A stretch of 64,000 bases of DNA, taken from the NCBI GenBank assembly GCA_027625915.1, contig JANTQA010000057.1, positions 9,734,001-9,798,000 of the forward strand, read 5' to 3'. The notes beneath the pieces were generated by a model that saw only the letters and a program-made list of their open reading frames with translations, was not told where the DNA came from and did no database searches. The position numbers and the translations under genes were made by a program. Shown here one piece after another: positions 12,250-23,260 of this stretch (position 1 is its first letter; each line of letters starts with the position of its first letter). This stretch comes from Anaeramoeba flamelloides (Eukaryota > Metamonada > Anaeramoebidae).

Positions 12250-15200
12250 TTAAATGATAATTCCAGATTTAGCTATAACCCCTTGTAATATAGTATCAGA
12301 TACGGATTTGAAAATGTATTCAATATTTTTCGTATTAATTGCGCATGTTTCAAAAGGATAAATATTTTTTTCATTTTGATCATTTTCTTCAGATTTAATG
12401 ACTTCAAGAAACTGGTTTTTGATATATTGAACGGATTGTTCAAAATCTGATCCACCTAATTAAATAAAATTATAGAATTGAAATAAATAAATAAATAAAT
12501 GTAGATAGATATAATAAAATATTATTAATTAGATTAAAATTGTAATTTATTGTGTAAATAATCATTCTTATGAATCGTAGACTCCAAAACTTTTTGGAAA
12601 AAAAAATAATAATAAAAATTATTAACTTCAAAGGCTATTCATAATGAAACGAAAAGAATTGTTTTTAATCTGAAATAATACAATAAAAAAAAAATTAAAA
12701 TATAAAACTTTTAAATTAAAAAGTTAATTTTTTGGAACAAATGTTTTTTTCTTTGATTCAAATAAAACTTTGATAGATAATTCGAATTTTTAAAAATAAC
12801 TTTGGATATTGAGAAATCTTTAACATAGTCTATCTTATTATTTCAATGGACACTTGCGTGGGATGATAACGGTTTGAAAATCATACCTCTACTTGTAGAA
12901 ATAGTCATTCACAATTATCATTGGTGTTTTAAAAGAAATTTTTAGAAAAGAATTTTTGGACAAAAGTAAAAAATGAAAAATTATTGATAATAATAATATA
13001 AAAAAAATAATAATAATAGTAAATCAATAGATTTCCAAATTCATTCATTTATATTTGGTAAAGATGAAACAAGTTCAATTTGTAGGATTTAAATTGTTTT
13101 TTTGGATTTTATTTTCCTCGAGAGAATGCATATTGAATTTCAGCTCTTTTTATTAATTTAAATTTTCTTTTGCTCTTTTTTTAAAACATTAGCATTAATT
13201 TGAGTTTTCTCTTCTTTAAAATTAAATGTCTTAAAATATTTGAAATTGTTATTGTTGCTTTCTAATTTTTTTCAGGATTTAAACTAGATTTTTTTTAGTA
13301 TTTCTAGTCATGGAAATATGAAAATTTTTTATCATTGGATACTATTGAAAAAAAAATAATCAAAGTTAACCGCGTTAATGTGAGTACTAAATGTTCATAA
13401 AAATAGAATTTAAAGATGATATAATATTAGAGAAAATATCGAAATATTAACCATTCCAAACGGCAGATACCACTTTTTTCTTTTTCTTGTTAAACACTTT
13501 TTACAAATTTTTTTTTTCAAATTAAGAAAATTACATAAAGTGGAAACTTGATCTCTTTCAGTCAAAGTCAAAACTTTAAATATTTACAAATAAAAATTAA
13601 ATTACCACTTTATTCCGTTTGAATTTTTGGTGGATTATCAAAAAAAAATAATCTATTTAAAGATTTATATTTTGCAAATATTGGTAAAAGTTTAATCTTC
13701 CAAAAGTTCAAATTGATCTAATTAATTGTAAACATATATGTTAATAAAAGTTTTTAAAATATTTCTCTTTTTTTAAAAAAAAAAAAAACTACAATATTAT
13801 TTAAAATTTATCTCTGTTATTATTATTATTGAGAAAGAAGTGTTAATTAGGCTCTAGATACCCTTATACTTGAATTTCTGTTTTAAGGAAATCTAAGTTT
13901 TAAAATCATAAATTTCACGATTATTAATTAACGAAAATAATCTTAAACTGTTTCTAGTTTAAAATTAATAGATTAAGAATTATTTCTTTTAATTTATTTT
14001 GAAAATATCAATCGATCCTTTTCATAGAAAGGACATAGCAATAAAAAATGATCAATATTTTCTATTATTTTCTTCATGTCTATATTTTAAACATAAAGGA
14101 CAAAATTTATTTGGATTTTTTTTTTATTACATAGTAATATCTATTTAAGCAGTTAGTAAATGTTCTGAATTTTAAGATTGTTGAACTTGAAGGATAACTT
14201 TTATATTTTTCGTAATTTATCTTTGTTAGAAATTTGTTTTTTTAAAAATTTGTTTATATTTATTTCAATTCATAGGTTTTTGTCTAAGGTATTTCCAAAA
14301 AAGCAGTATTTTTTTTTTTTTGTATTTCAAGTAATAATCTATCTGGGAGTATTTCTATTTGTAAATTAACCAATATAAGTGGGATATTACTAATTGAATC
14401 AGTACATATTGTGTTGGTATTACAAAATATGTTCATCAAAATAATTCGAAAAAATGAAAAAAAAAATTTATATAATTGTTCATATAAAACAAGATGCAAC
14501 CAATTTCAATACAAAATGGACATAGAAAAAAGATAAGGTCCCAAAACGATTTTTGAAACAATAAAAAGCAGTTATAAGTTTTCTTTCTATTTGAAAATTT
14601 TATCAAGATTAAAAAAGTTATGAAAAAATTTTTTTGAATCAATAAGTATATAAACCAATTTTCACACCTAAAAAATATCAATTAAAATCTGTATTAGAAA
14701 CTTTCGATATCTTTAATTATGTTAATCTATTACAAACAAACCAATTGGATTATTATGAAAAATCAATTAATAAATGGTTGTTAACTAAACTATTTTTCAA
14801 ACAAAAGTGCACACCTCTCAAATCGTCAATACCATCGAATTTGATTGTTAATAAGATAATTACTTATTGGTGATTTTTATTTTAATCATTCATTTTTTCA
14901 TTTTTTGCTTTTTTTATTTTTGGATATTGAACAGTTGGATTATGAAAAAGCAAGATAAGAAGAAACCAATTTGGAAATAATCTACCTGTGTATAAACGGA
15001 AACAGTTTATGTTTGATTTCGAATGAGCTAGAAATAGGAATTAAGAAAGACCATTATTGGATTGATGGATGGAACAAAGAAAAGAGAAATAAAGAAAAAA
15101 CATTCCAACAAAATACCCGCTGAATTGGGGCTTTATCTTGAAAATGAGACTTTAAAGTACAAAAGTTTGATGTGTAAAGAATTATCAATAAAATGTTGAG

Positions 15201-18200
15201 AACTTTTTCCCAATTCACCTTGTTCAAAGGTTTTTATTAGGTTTATAATTTTTTTCATTACAATTTACAAAACGGGATTTCTCATTTCAAATAAAAGGGC
15301 ACACCAATTTTTAAAATATTGAATTTTAATTTTTATTGTTTTGTTTTAATGAGTTGTAAAGAATCAGTTGAGTGTTTTTTTATATTTTAAATCGTTTCTT
15401 ATATTTTAGAATGATACTACAATTAATTTGATTTACTTATGAATAATTCTTAAATTTTTTTGTGCCCTTTTATTTGAAAAAGAGTTTATTTTGGATATTT
15501 AAATAGTTTTATGAAGTTTAGTTTAATAAAGGTATTTTAAAATACATTTTTCACTCTTTTTTGGAAAGAGCTTATATTACAGTTTCAATCTATGAAAATT
15601 ATGGTAAAAAATCCACTTATTCTTTTTTTTGGAATATTGGAGATCTAAACACCAATTTATTTTGAACAAAATTACAATAAATAAATTTTATCGCAACAAT
15701 GAAAAGAATAAAAAATAAAAAATATTAAAGTTCATAAAAAGAAAAATGACAATTACAATAAAGACTTTTAAATTAAAAAAAAAATAATTACCTGTAAAAT
15801 CTGAAAAGCACACATTAATTCCAACCTTTTTAATTTTTTCTTTAAACAGATCTGTTTTATTAAGAAATAGAATCATTGAAGAACTAGCAAACCAAGGCGA
15901 AGAACATATTTCCTTAAATAAATTCAAAGATTCTGTCATTCTGTTAACTGAAGAATCTTCTCTAAGTGTTTGATTATATCCACAAAGCGACGACACAAAG
16001 ATTATTGATGTTACATCTTCAAAGCAATGAATCCATTTCCTTCTTTCATTACGTTGGCCACCAACATCAACCATAGTAAATTTAAAATCACCAAGTGCAA
16101 ATTCTGTTTCATCTATGCCTGTGGTTCGAACTCTTGCATTAAGAATATCCTCTTGTGTTGGTCTATAATCCGTTTTTCCAATTCTTTCAATATTGTTAAA
16201 AAAACTATTGTAAAAAATAAAGAGAATGAAAGAAATGAATAGAATAGACAATATTGTTGAATTAATTGGTTTTGAAAATAATTAAACAATTAAAATTTGT
16301 TGTTTGATTTTATTTGAAGAAAAGTAAATCCCCAATCTTTTCTTTTAGGAACAAATAAATAAAAAGTATTTTTAAACTTCTAATAAAAGAGATTTTTTCC
16401 ATTCGATTCAAAATCAAAGTTTTCAAGTTATTAACCCATGGAAATAATAACAAGCTTTTTAGCAATGCTACTGAATAACTTTTAAATTGAAAAAATTAGA
16501 CTCTTTAAGTCTGCAAATTACTTTTGGACGAAATTAAAATTTGTTTTATTTTAAGAAAAAAATTAATTAAGCATTTACAACAATCAAGTTGCTCTGAAAA
16601 AAATAAAAAATAATTTTGAAAATTATAAATATTTTAAAAGATCTTTTGTTTTGTAAAAAATAATTCTGTTAAATAAATCGCAATAAGAGTCGAATATTTT
16701 TATTTAATTTACATTTTTTTAAAAATATTTTTTTTCTGGTTTCTCTTTATTTGTTTCTTAAGTCAATTTTGATTTTATAAATATAAAAATTTTTCGGAAA
16801 ATATAGCTGTTTTAAAAAAGTGTGGACTCGAAGTTTTATAAGTAGGTCTTAAAACTGTCTAATTCATATGTTTTAATCAGTTCAGTCAACGTCTAATAAA
16901 ACTTTTGGTACACACTTTTCTAAAACAGCTGTATCAAAAAAAAACTGAAATTCAAAAATACTGAATTTTTTTTTTTTTTATCCAGAGATTTTATAAAAAT
17001 TAAAAAAATTAATAATTATTTGTAAAAAATGGATTTATTGTAACAGAAAATGTTTGAAAAATTCTAATGAGAACAAGGGTTTTTTTTAACAATATTCGAT
17101 CTTTATTGGTGTTTTAAAAAGATGTAAAATTACAATAAATCAACTCAATTTTTAGGTTTTTAAAAATCAAAATATAGAAAGTGATCACATTGATCCTTTT
17201 CAAATTTAAGTTTCACACCAAATGTTTCCAAAAATTACATCAAATTTGCATCAATTCGCTCTTGAAATAGCTAAAAATTATCAAATCAATTTTTTAATGT
17301 TTTTTTCAATTTTGTTTCTTAGAAAACTTTTTTTTTTTTTTTTTTTTTTTTATGGAATGGAAAAAGTGAAGATTAAAAGATAGAACCTCCTGTTTGTCAG
17401 AATCACTGAACTTTTTTTCTCGATTTTTATCCTCATTATAGCTTTGATAGTATTATAAAATCAAAGGATAGCTTTTCTTTAAATAATTGGAAAGGGCAAA
17501 TAGAGAGGACTAAAAGAAAAGCAAGAAATTATTTTTAAAGCCCTATAGAACCAGTATAAAAGCAAAAGATGGTCATTTTTTTTAAATTAACTTTTTTGAA
17601 ATATCTAAAAGTAGTAGTTTTGAACCAAGTATTTGACTAGGTTTGAATAGTAATCATTCTTACATTTAAGGCAACCTTTTGTTAATGGAATTTTTTGAAA
17701 AAGGAGATTGAAAAAAAAATGACAAAAATGAACATTTTTTGCTTTTATACTGGTTCTAGGGCTTTAAGGTTGAAAAAGCAAAAAGGAAAATTGACAAAAT
17801 AATAAAGGAAAAAAAAAAAGAAAAAAATTCTTAAGGTTGAGAGGGGTTGATAATAACCAATTGGTAAAAAAAAAAAAACACAATTATAACATTTAATTGA
17901 GAACGCCCAAAATCACAGCCATGATACTTTGGATTAATTTAGTTGTGTTTGATGATTGGTAATCACAAATATTCATTTGGGAGGTAGTTGTTAAATTGCT
18001 ATGATTTCTTTTTTTTTTTTGATCTCATTTTTTTTTAGCATTTGGTATTTTTTGTCTTTGCCTTTTCTTTTTTATTTCCAAGTTACTCATAATGTCATGT
18101 TTCAGTGTCACAGTATTCGCAAGTAACAACTTGATCTTTTTTCTTTCTAACCCTTCTTCCCAATATAAATATATTCATAAAGGGAAAAAATGGAAAAAAA

Positions 18201-21200
18201 AAATCAAACAATTCAACTTTTTGTTTTTAGTTATTTTGAATTTATATTTAACTTTTGTAAAAAAAAAAATTTAATTATTGATATTTCAAATCAGTTTTGT
18301 TGTTAAATAGTTGTCGTCCAATTAATACTTGATGAGAAATCTCACAATTACTCGAATTAAGAAATGTTACAAAAATGAACAATTTCAATAATTACAATTA
18401 TTTAAACTTTGTAAAAGGATAAAAAAGCATGTTCTCAAAGTTAAACTATTTTTCAATCTTTCAAATTATGGTTATTTTTATAAATATTAATTTCTGATCT
18501 GAATCTTAAAAATTCTTTCAAATTTCTGTGATTTCTGTGATTTCTGTGATTTCTGTGATTCTGTGATTTCTGTGATTTCTGTGATTCTGTGATTATGTGG
18601 TTCTGTGGTTCTGTGGTTCTGTGGTTCTGTGATTTTCGGAACGTTTACAAAAAAAAATCAATTTTTAGAAGTAAAAAACTCGTTTTCAAAATAAAATAAA
18701 GAAAGCTTTAAATTCATTTGAAAACAATTTTTTATCATTTAAAAATATCTGATTCTTGGTGTTAGGGTGGTTTCTTTTATAAATTATTGATATTCTAATG
18801 AAATAACTATTGTATTAACTAAATTTGAAATTAGTCATTATAAATTGAATTCTAAAAAAAAAAAAAAATTTAAAAAAAGATACAAATAGTGGTACAATCT
18901 TTTTTGGTTATTCTTTTTCCTCGTCTAATTAAATTAAACTTGATTATTCGTAAAATGACTATTTTATATTTATATTTGCAATAATTTGTTTTATGATTTT
19001 TTTTCTTGGTTTAATCATTATTCTTGACAACTGTTTAATTGGAAATTGAATTTCCAAAATGCAACTAATTATAGACATTTTAAAAAAGTGTGCCCAACAA
19101 GTTTTCAAAAGGATATTTAAAATAGCCTACAAACTTCAATTGGGTTATTTCCATTGCATATATTACAAATGCTGATGCCCACTATTATAAAATTACTTTA
19201 TTCATCTTTTAGTAATTATTAGTTTGATCAAATTCGATTTTTGGAAAAATTGTTCAAGTTTTGTAAAAAAATGTTGTTTGTTGGTTTGCATCCTCTTTTC
19301 AAAAGAATTAAACTTTTTATTTTTTAAATTTTAAAAATCTTTTGTATTTGTTATCTCATCCAAATACAAATTTATTATCTGAACCTCTTCAATAAATATA
19401 AAAGACATTCTCTATATTAGATCTTTGTTTTTGAAACCCCAAAAATTAAATCAATATCGTTGCTTATTGGTTCGATTTGGAAGCAATCACTTTGTTATGT
19501 TACGAGTTTGGCCTGGAAGAACGAGAAATAATGATATTGTTCGAAGTGATATAAGATGATATTGTGGAGTTTGAAGAACGACGATTAATATCCTCTTAGC
19601 ACCAGAAAAATCTCATCTTTTTTGAGTCTGGAAAGGGGAACCAAAACAAGGAAATATAACAAGGGGATTGTTGAACAAATGAAACAATATGTGGTGCTAT
19701 TTATTTTTGGAACTCGAGATCTAACTCTGCACAACTTATAGCAATAAATAAACAAACAAACGAAAACAAACAAATTTAAGACAACTTGTTATTTTTTCAA
19801 CGGTACTTTAAAGAGCTTGTTCTTCAAAGGATCTTTTTTCTCCCAATGGAGTCATTGAAAACATTGAAGTTAAATTTGATATTTTCATTCATTGAGGATA
19901 AAACTTGGTTTAAATTTTACAGAGACAAGCTAGATCTTCTGTCCAACTTTTCGCTGAGATCTATTTCTATCCTTTTATTCTCCATTTGTCAGCCAATTCT
20001 CGATAACGATCGAAGTTAAAAATCTGCATGCATCTACGATGAGTTCTTAACAGTAACCGATTTTGAACTATTCGTTTAAAAATTTCTTGACTTGGTTGTG
20101 TTAAAAAAAATGTTTTTTTTCTAATTTCAAAAATTTTTAAATTTATTTTTTTTTCTCATTTTCAAAATATTCTATTAGTGGTCTCTTCTCTCTTTTTTCG
20201 AAGAAAAAAAGAGACTAAACGTTTTTTTATTTTTTAAAAAATGATATTGATTTCTTTCGAATCAAAACCAAAAACTTTATTTGATTTTCGGCTTGTTTTT
20301 AATAAAAGAAAGAGAATTCATTCAATTTCCAACCTTTAAGGAATAATTGTTGGTCTTTTTTTCTTTGTCGTCTATTGATCAAATAATTGGGTTCCTTGAA
20401 CGAAATTAATTTCCCAATGGTGTAAATTCTTGTGCGCTGGGAGCTTTTGGGATTTATGAGATTAACAAGGTCGCAAAAAAATTTGTTATATTCTTCTAAA
20501 ATAACTTTAACATTTTTAAAGTCAAATTTAATAGTAAAATACTTTTTATTTTGCTTTGTTAGAATTGGAAATAAGAAGATCAGAAAATTTTCAAACTTTG
20601 CCTAATTACTAAAGGATTTTCCAAAATCTTTCCACAGTAACTAAAATGTCATCATTAATTTTTTATTGAAACAATCACTTTCTTATCAGTGGTTATCTCT
20701 AGAATTATATACTTTTTTATTTTTACAAATAAAAAAGTTTGAGTTTTAAAAAAAATATATAGCGAATTAATTTCTCTTTTATTGATCTGTCATTTAGACC
20801 TAACCTCTATCAAAATAAATTAATTACCACCACTCGTTATCTTTTGTTATTTTCTTTATTTGGATATAACCTGACCAAACCAAATAATCTTAATTGTTTC
20901 TAGTGTTTAAATGAAGCAATAAGGGTTTGTTATCATTATTTGATAATTGCGTACCACAAATAAAGACAATTGGATTCTTCTTTTTATTTGCATTGGAAAA
21001 TTAAAAAGAATAAAGCCCAAGTGTCTCGAAAAAAAAAAAAAAAAGTATTGGATAGTGGAGTTATTTAAGTCAAATTGGTTTTATAGAAGTTGGTTCCAAA
21101 TAAAAAAAAAAAAAAAAAGGTCCATATTAATACACTAGAAATAATTATTATTATTTTGTTTGGTAGAGGTTATATCAAAATAATAAAAATTGTAAAAGAA

Positions 21201-23260
21201 TAACAAGAGGTGGTAATAATTTGGTTTGATAGTGGTTAGATCTAAATATCAGATCAATAAAATTGGATTTTGATTTGCATCAATTTGGTAAAGTCATTTT
21301 AAAAAAGTGTGATCCAAAAATTTTTTTTAATAAAGCATAAAAAATAGGGCAACAGAAGTTGTTGATCTATTTTAGAGATATTTTTGAAAACTTTTTTGTC
21401 ACACTCTTTGAAAATGACTCTAAATAGAATTTTTAATTCAAAGTTTTGGATGATGAAATGAAATTGTTTAATTAATGTTTGTGTGGTTGAGAAAATCAAA
21501 TTAAATCATTTTTTATTTTTATTGGAAATTGATTCAAATCTTTGAAAAAGTTTACATTATAATAATTTTTTTTTTGGAGAAAAGTTTTCTCTTTTTGGAA
21601 ATATCTGTCTAAAGAACTTTACTTGTTTTTCTTTTTTACCAAAATTAAAGAAATTTCCAAAAGTGTTGAAATAATGTAAAAGTTTGAGCAGCAAAACTAA
21701 TTTTTATTTGCATTTTGAGGAATAACATCAATTTCGGAAAAGTAAATGTAAACTTTGTTGAAAGTAAAATTATGAATACTGCAAACTTTTAAATAATTTG
21801 GCAACTTTTTTCACTTCGTTTATGAGAATGCCTATTTGGTTTGTTTTCAAAGTAATTCAATTCCAAACCTTCACAGATCTTATGAAATTTCAGATTACAG
21901 TTGTTTTGAAAAAAAAAGTGAGAACTAAAAGTGTTAAAAATCGTTGTCCAAACTGACTGGTTGATTCTTTTCTGCATTTTGGTTCACAACTTTTGAAAAT
22001 TTTTAGTTCTCTCTTTTTTTCAAAGCAATTGTATCAACACCATCAACCAAGTTTATATTAAAAAAAAAAAAAAAAAAAAACAAAAGCCTTAATTTTTTAA
22101 GTTTTTTTAATATTTGAATAACCAGAACCAGAAGCATAAAGCATAATGATCTACATGGTTTTCCAGATGAATTGCTTTTTAAACTACTCAGTAGGTTATC
22201 ATAAATGAGACAAACAAAAAGTAATTTATTTTCAATGTACCATTAAATAAGTTGGATATTTTGCCAGAGCACAGATATTTGTGAAGGTTTTTATTTGCAA
22301 TTTAGATAAAATCGTAAAATGACTGATCTTTGCTTAAATAACAAAGGTTAAATAAATTTAAAACCAGGTTTGTGGTTTGCTTTTTGTTTGTTCAATAAAG
22401 ATGACAAAGAATAAAATTGGATTTAATTTTTAAAGCCAAACCAAGAGTTTTTTTGTTATTTTTTTGAAGGTGGAAAACAAAAAATTAAGAAAAAAAATTA
22501 AAATAAATACTAGGCTGAAGAGTCATTCAAATGAAATTGTGTGTCTCTTTGATCATAAGTTTTTTGGATTCCTTGATCAGACCAAAGGGTATTTAGTGTT
22601 TGTGGAAATTTTTCATCCCAAACTTCGTTATGGTTTTTTGCTTCTCTGATCACATTTGCATCTTTCTACAATTATTTTTGAAGGCGTAAATTTATGAAAA
22701 AAAAAGAAAAGAAAATATGAGGATATGGAGATTGAAATAAAAAAAAAACAAAAAAAAGGTTGCTGAATAAGAGAAAATTGAAGATGTGATCGTACAGTAT
22801 TTTGGATTGGTACACCCAACTGATCTGAAGCTAAAATTAAAACCCTCATTTGAGTGATCACATTCTGTCTGATGATATTTTTATAAGTTTGAAAATCATC
22901 TTCATCAAAATTACCGTCCTGAAGCAGTTTCATTTGTTTAAACAAAGTTGACTTTCCAGATTCTCCAGCGCCTAATTTTCAAGATTTTTTTTAAAAAAAA
23001 AATTATTGAAGATCAATTTAGGGGGATGAGGTTTAAAAAAGTAAATTAATTAAAAAAAAAAAAAAAAAAGAAAAAAATCATCTCAGTCCATTCAGGAATT
23101 GAGTTGGCAAAGGCTAAAATAAAAAAAACAAACCCAACAAGAGAATCTTAATTTCTTCATCAATGTTATTTTTTAATTTTTTCAGCATGTTATCGATCTT
23201 TTTGTTTTGCTTATTTGCTGTTTTGTCCTCTGACGAACCCCCAGAACAAATGGAACCCAT
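12250..23260 (-). CDS. Heterotrimeric G-protein alpha subunit
   Basis: Five exons on the minus strand: 23134-23260, 22796-22971, 22511-22665, 15792-16204, 12250-12455. The joins keep phase (1, 0, 2, 1) and give 1077 nt, 358 aa, the usual length for the family. Residues 1-6 are MGSICS, fitting N-myristoylation at Gly2 and possible palmitoylation at Cys5. All guanine-nucleotide motifs are present: P-loop GAGESGKST (43-51), switch I RVRTTGI with Arg179, switch II DVGGQRNERR with catalytic Gln203, NKTD (268-271) and TCAINT (327-332). The helical domain contains LW-D...HLNDSSAYFF. The C-terminus (KSGIII) has no Cys four residues from the end, so pertussis-toxin modification is not expected. It should couple a seven-helix receptor to effectors at the plasma membrane. 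Intron donors are GTTTGT, GTACGA, GTATTT and GTAATT. Host function looks intact. Confidence 0.93.
12456..15791 (-). other. G-alpha intron 4, about 3.3 kb
   Basis: It runs from donor GTAATTAT after the codon for Gly291 to an acceptor TTAATTAG. The flanking protein sequence SDFTG / GSDFEQS is continuous in family alignments, so no exon is missing. It contains one palindromic element (15284-15480) and otherwise homopolymer-rich sequence without a supportable gene. Confidence 0.85.
15284..15480. mobile_element. Short element with inverted ends (AAGGGCACA family)
   Basis: The left end TTTCAAATAAAAGGGCACA is matched by the right end TGTGCCCTTTTATTTGAAA about 190 bp away, with an AT-rich centre. 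A single similar end (TTTCAAACAAAAGTGCACACC) lies near 14797. It sits inside G-alpha intron 4. There is no coding sequence; a MITE-type element is inferred. Confidence 0.6.
16803..16933. mobile_element. Mini palindromic element, CAGCTGTTTT ends
   Basis: The left end AGCTGTTTTAAAAAAGTGTG pairs with the right end CACACTTTTCTAAAACAGCT; TA-like dinucleotides lie outside. It shares the TTTTAAAAAAGTGTG word with ends at 19074 and 21292 and resembles the 21896-22033 element. Likely a small Tc1/mariner-type MITE (inference). Confidence 0.6.
17535..17767. mobile_element. MITE with TTAA flanks, AGCCCTA ends
   Basis: The left end AGCCCTATAGAACCAGTATA and the right end TATACTGGTTCTAGGGCT are inverted copies, bounded by TTAA at 17535-17538 and 17764-17767. 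The inverted arms are about 40 bp. It is non-coding. The TTAA flanks suggest mobilisation by a piggyBac-type transposase, which is not present in this window. Confidence 0.75.
18531..18636. repeat. Minisatellite, TTTCTGTGA unit
   Basis: Tandem copies of TTTCTGTGA, then a variant TTCTGTGG, run for about 105 bp. On the strand of the surrounding G-alpha transcript it reads ATCACAGAAATCACAGAA. The same word array occurs at 60290-60364 in the sense strand of the flavodiiron intron. Confidence 0.85.
20777..21262. mobile_element. Foldback element with about 130-bp diverged arms
   Basis: The left arm 20777-20908 begins TTTTATTGATCTG and the right arm 21131-21262 ends CAGATCAATAAAA. Both arms share, in inverse order, TAACC-CTATCAAA, TTATTACCACC or its variant, and TTTCTAGTGT. 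The arms are clearly diverged, so the element is older than that at 2626. It lies in G-alpha intron 3 and is non-coding. Confidence 0.7.
21292..21419. mobile_element. Probable mini palindromic element, GTCATTTT ends
   Basis: The left end AGTCATTTTAAAAAAGTGTG is matched by the right end CACACTCTTTGAAAATGACT. It is related by its AAAAAAGTGTG word to the element at 16803. Confidence 0.5.
21896..22033. mobile_element. Mini palindromic element, TA-flanked CAGTTGTTTT ends
   Basis: TA then CAGTTGTTTTGAAAAAAA and GTGAGAACTAAAA on the left are mirrored on the right by TTTTTAGTTCTCTC, TTTTTTTCAAAGCAATTG then TA. Total length is 138 bp and it is non-coding. TA target duplication and a CAG start fit the Tc1/mariner superfamily (inference). 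Confidence 0.65.

Larger units (their letters stand above)
16205..22510 (-). other. G-alpha intron 3, about 6.3 kb
   Basis: It joins exon 3 (ending ...NDSSA plus two bases of a Tyr codon) to exon 4 (third base, then FFNNIERI). The protein is continuous across it, so no exon is missing. It has accumulated at least four short palindromic elements (16803-16933, 17535-17767, 20777-21262, 21896-22033, plus a probable one at 21292-21419) and a minisatellite (18531-18636). A less AT-rich stretch at about 19440-20030 has short open frames on both strands but nothing I recognise. Confidence 0.88.

Noticed and set aside
18531-18636. Tandem array considered as a CRISPR
   Set aside because: The unit is 9 bp with no spacers, in a eukaryotic intron; it is a minisatellite.
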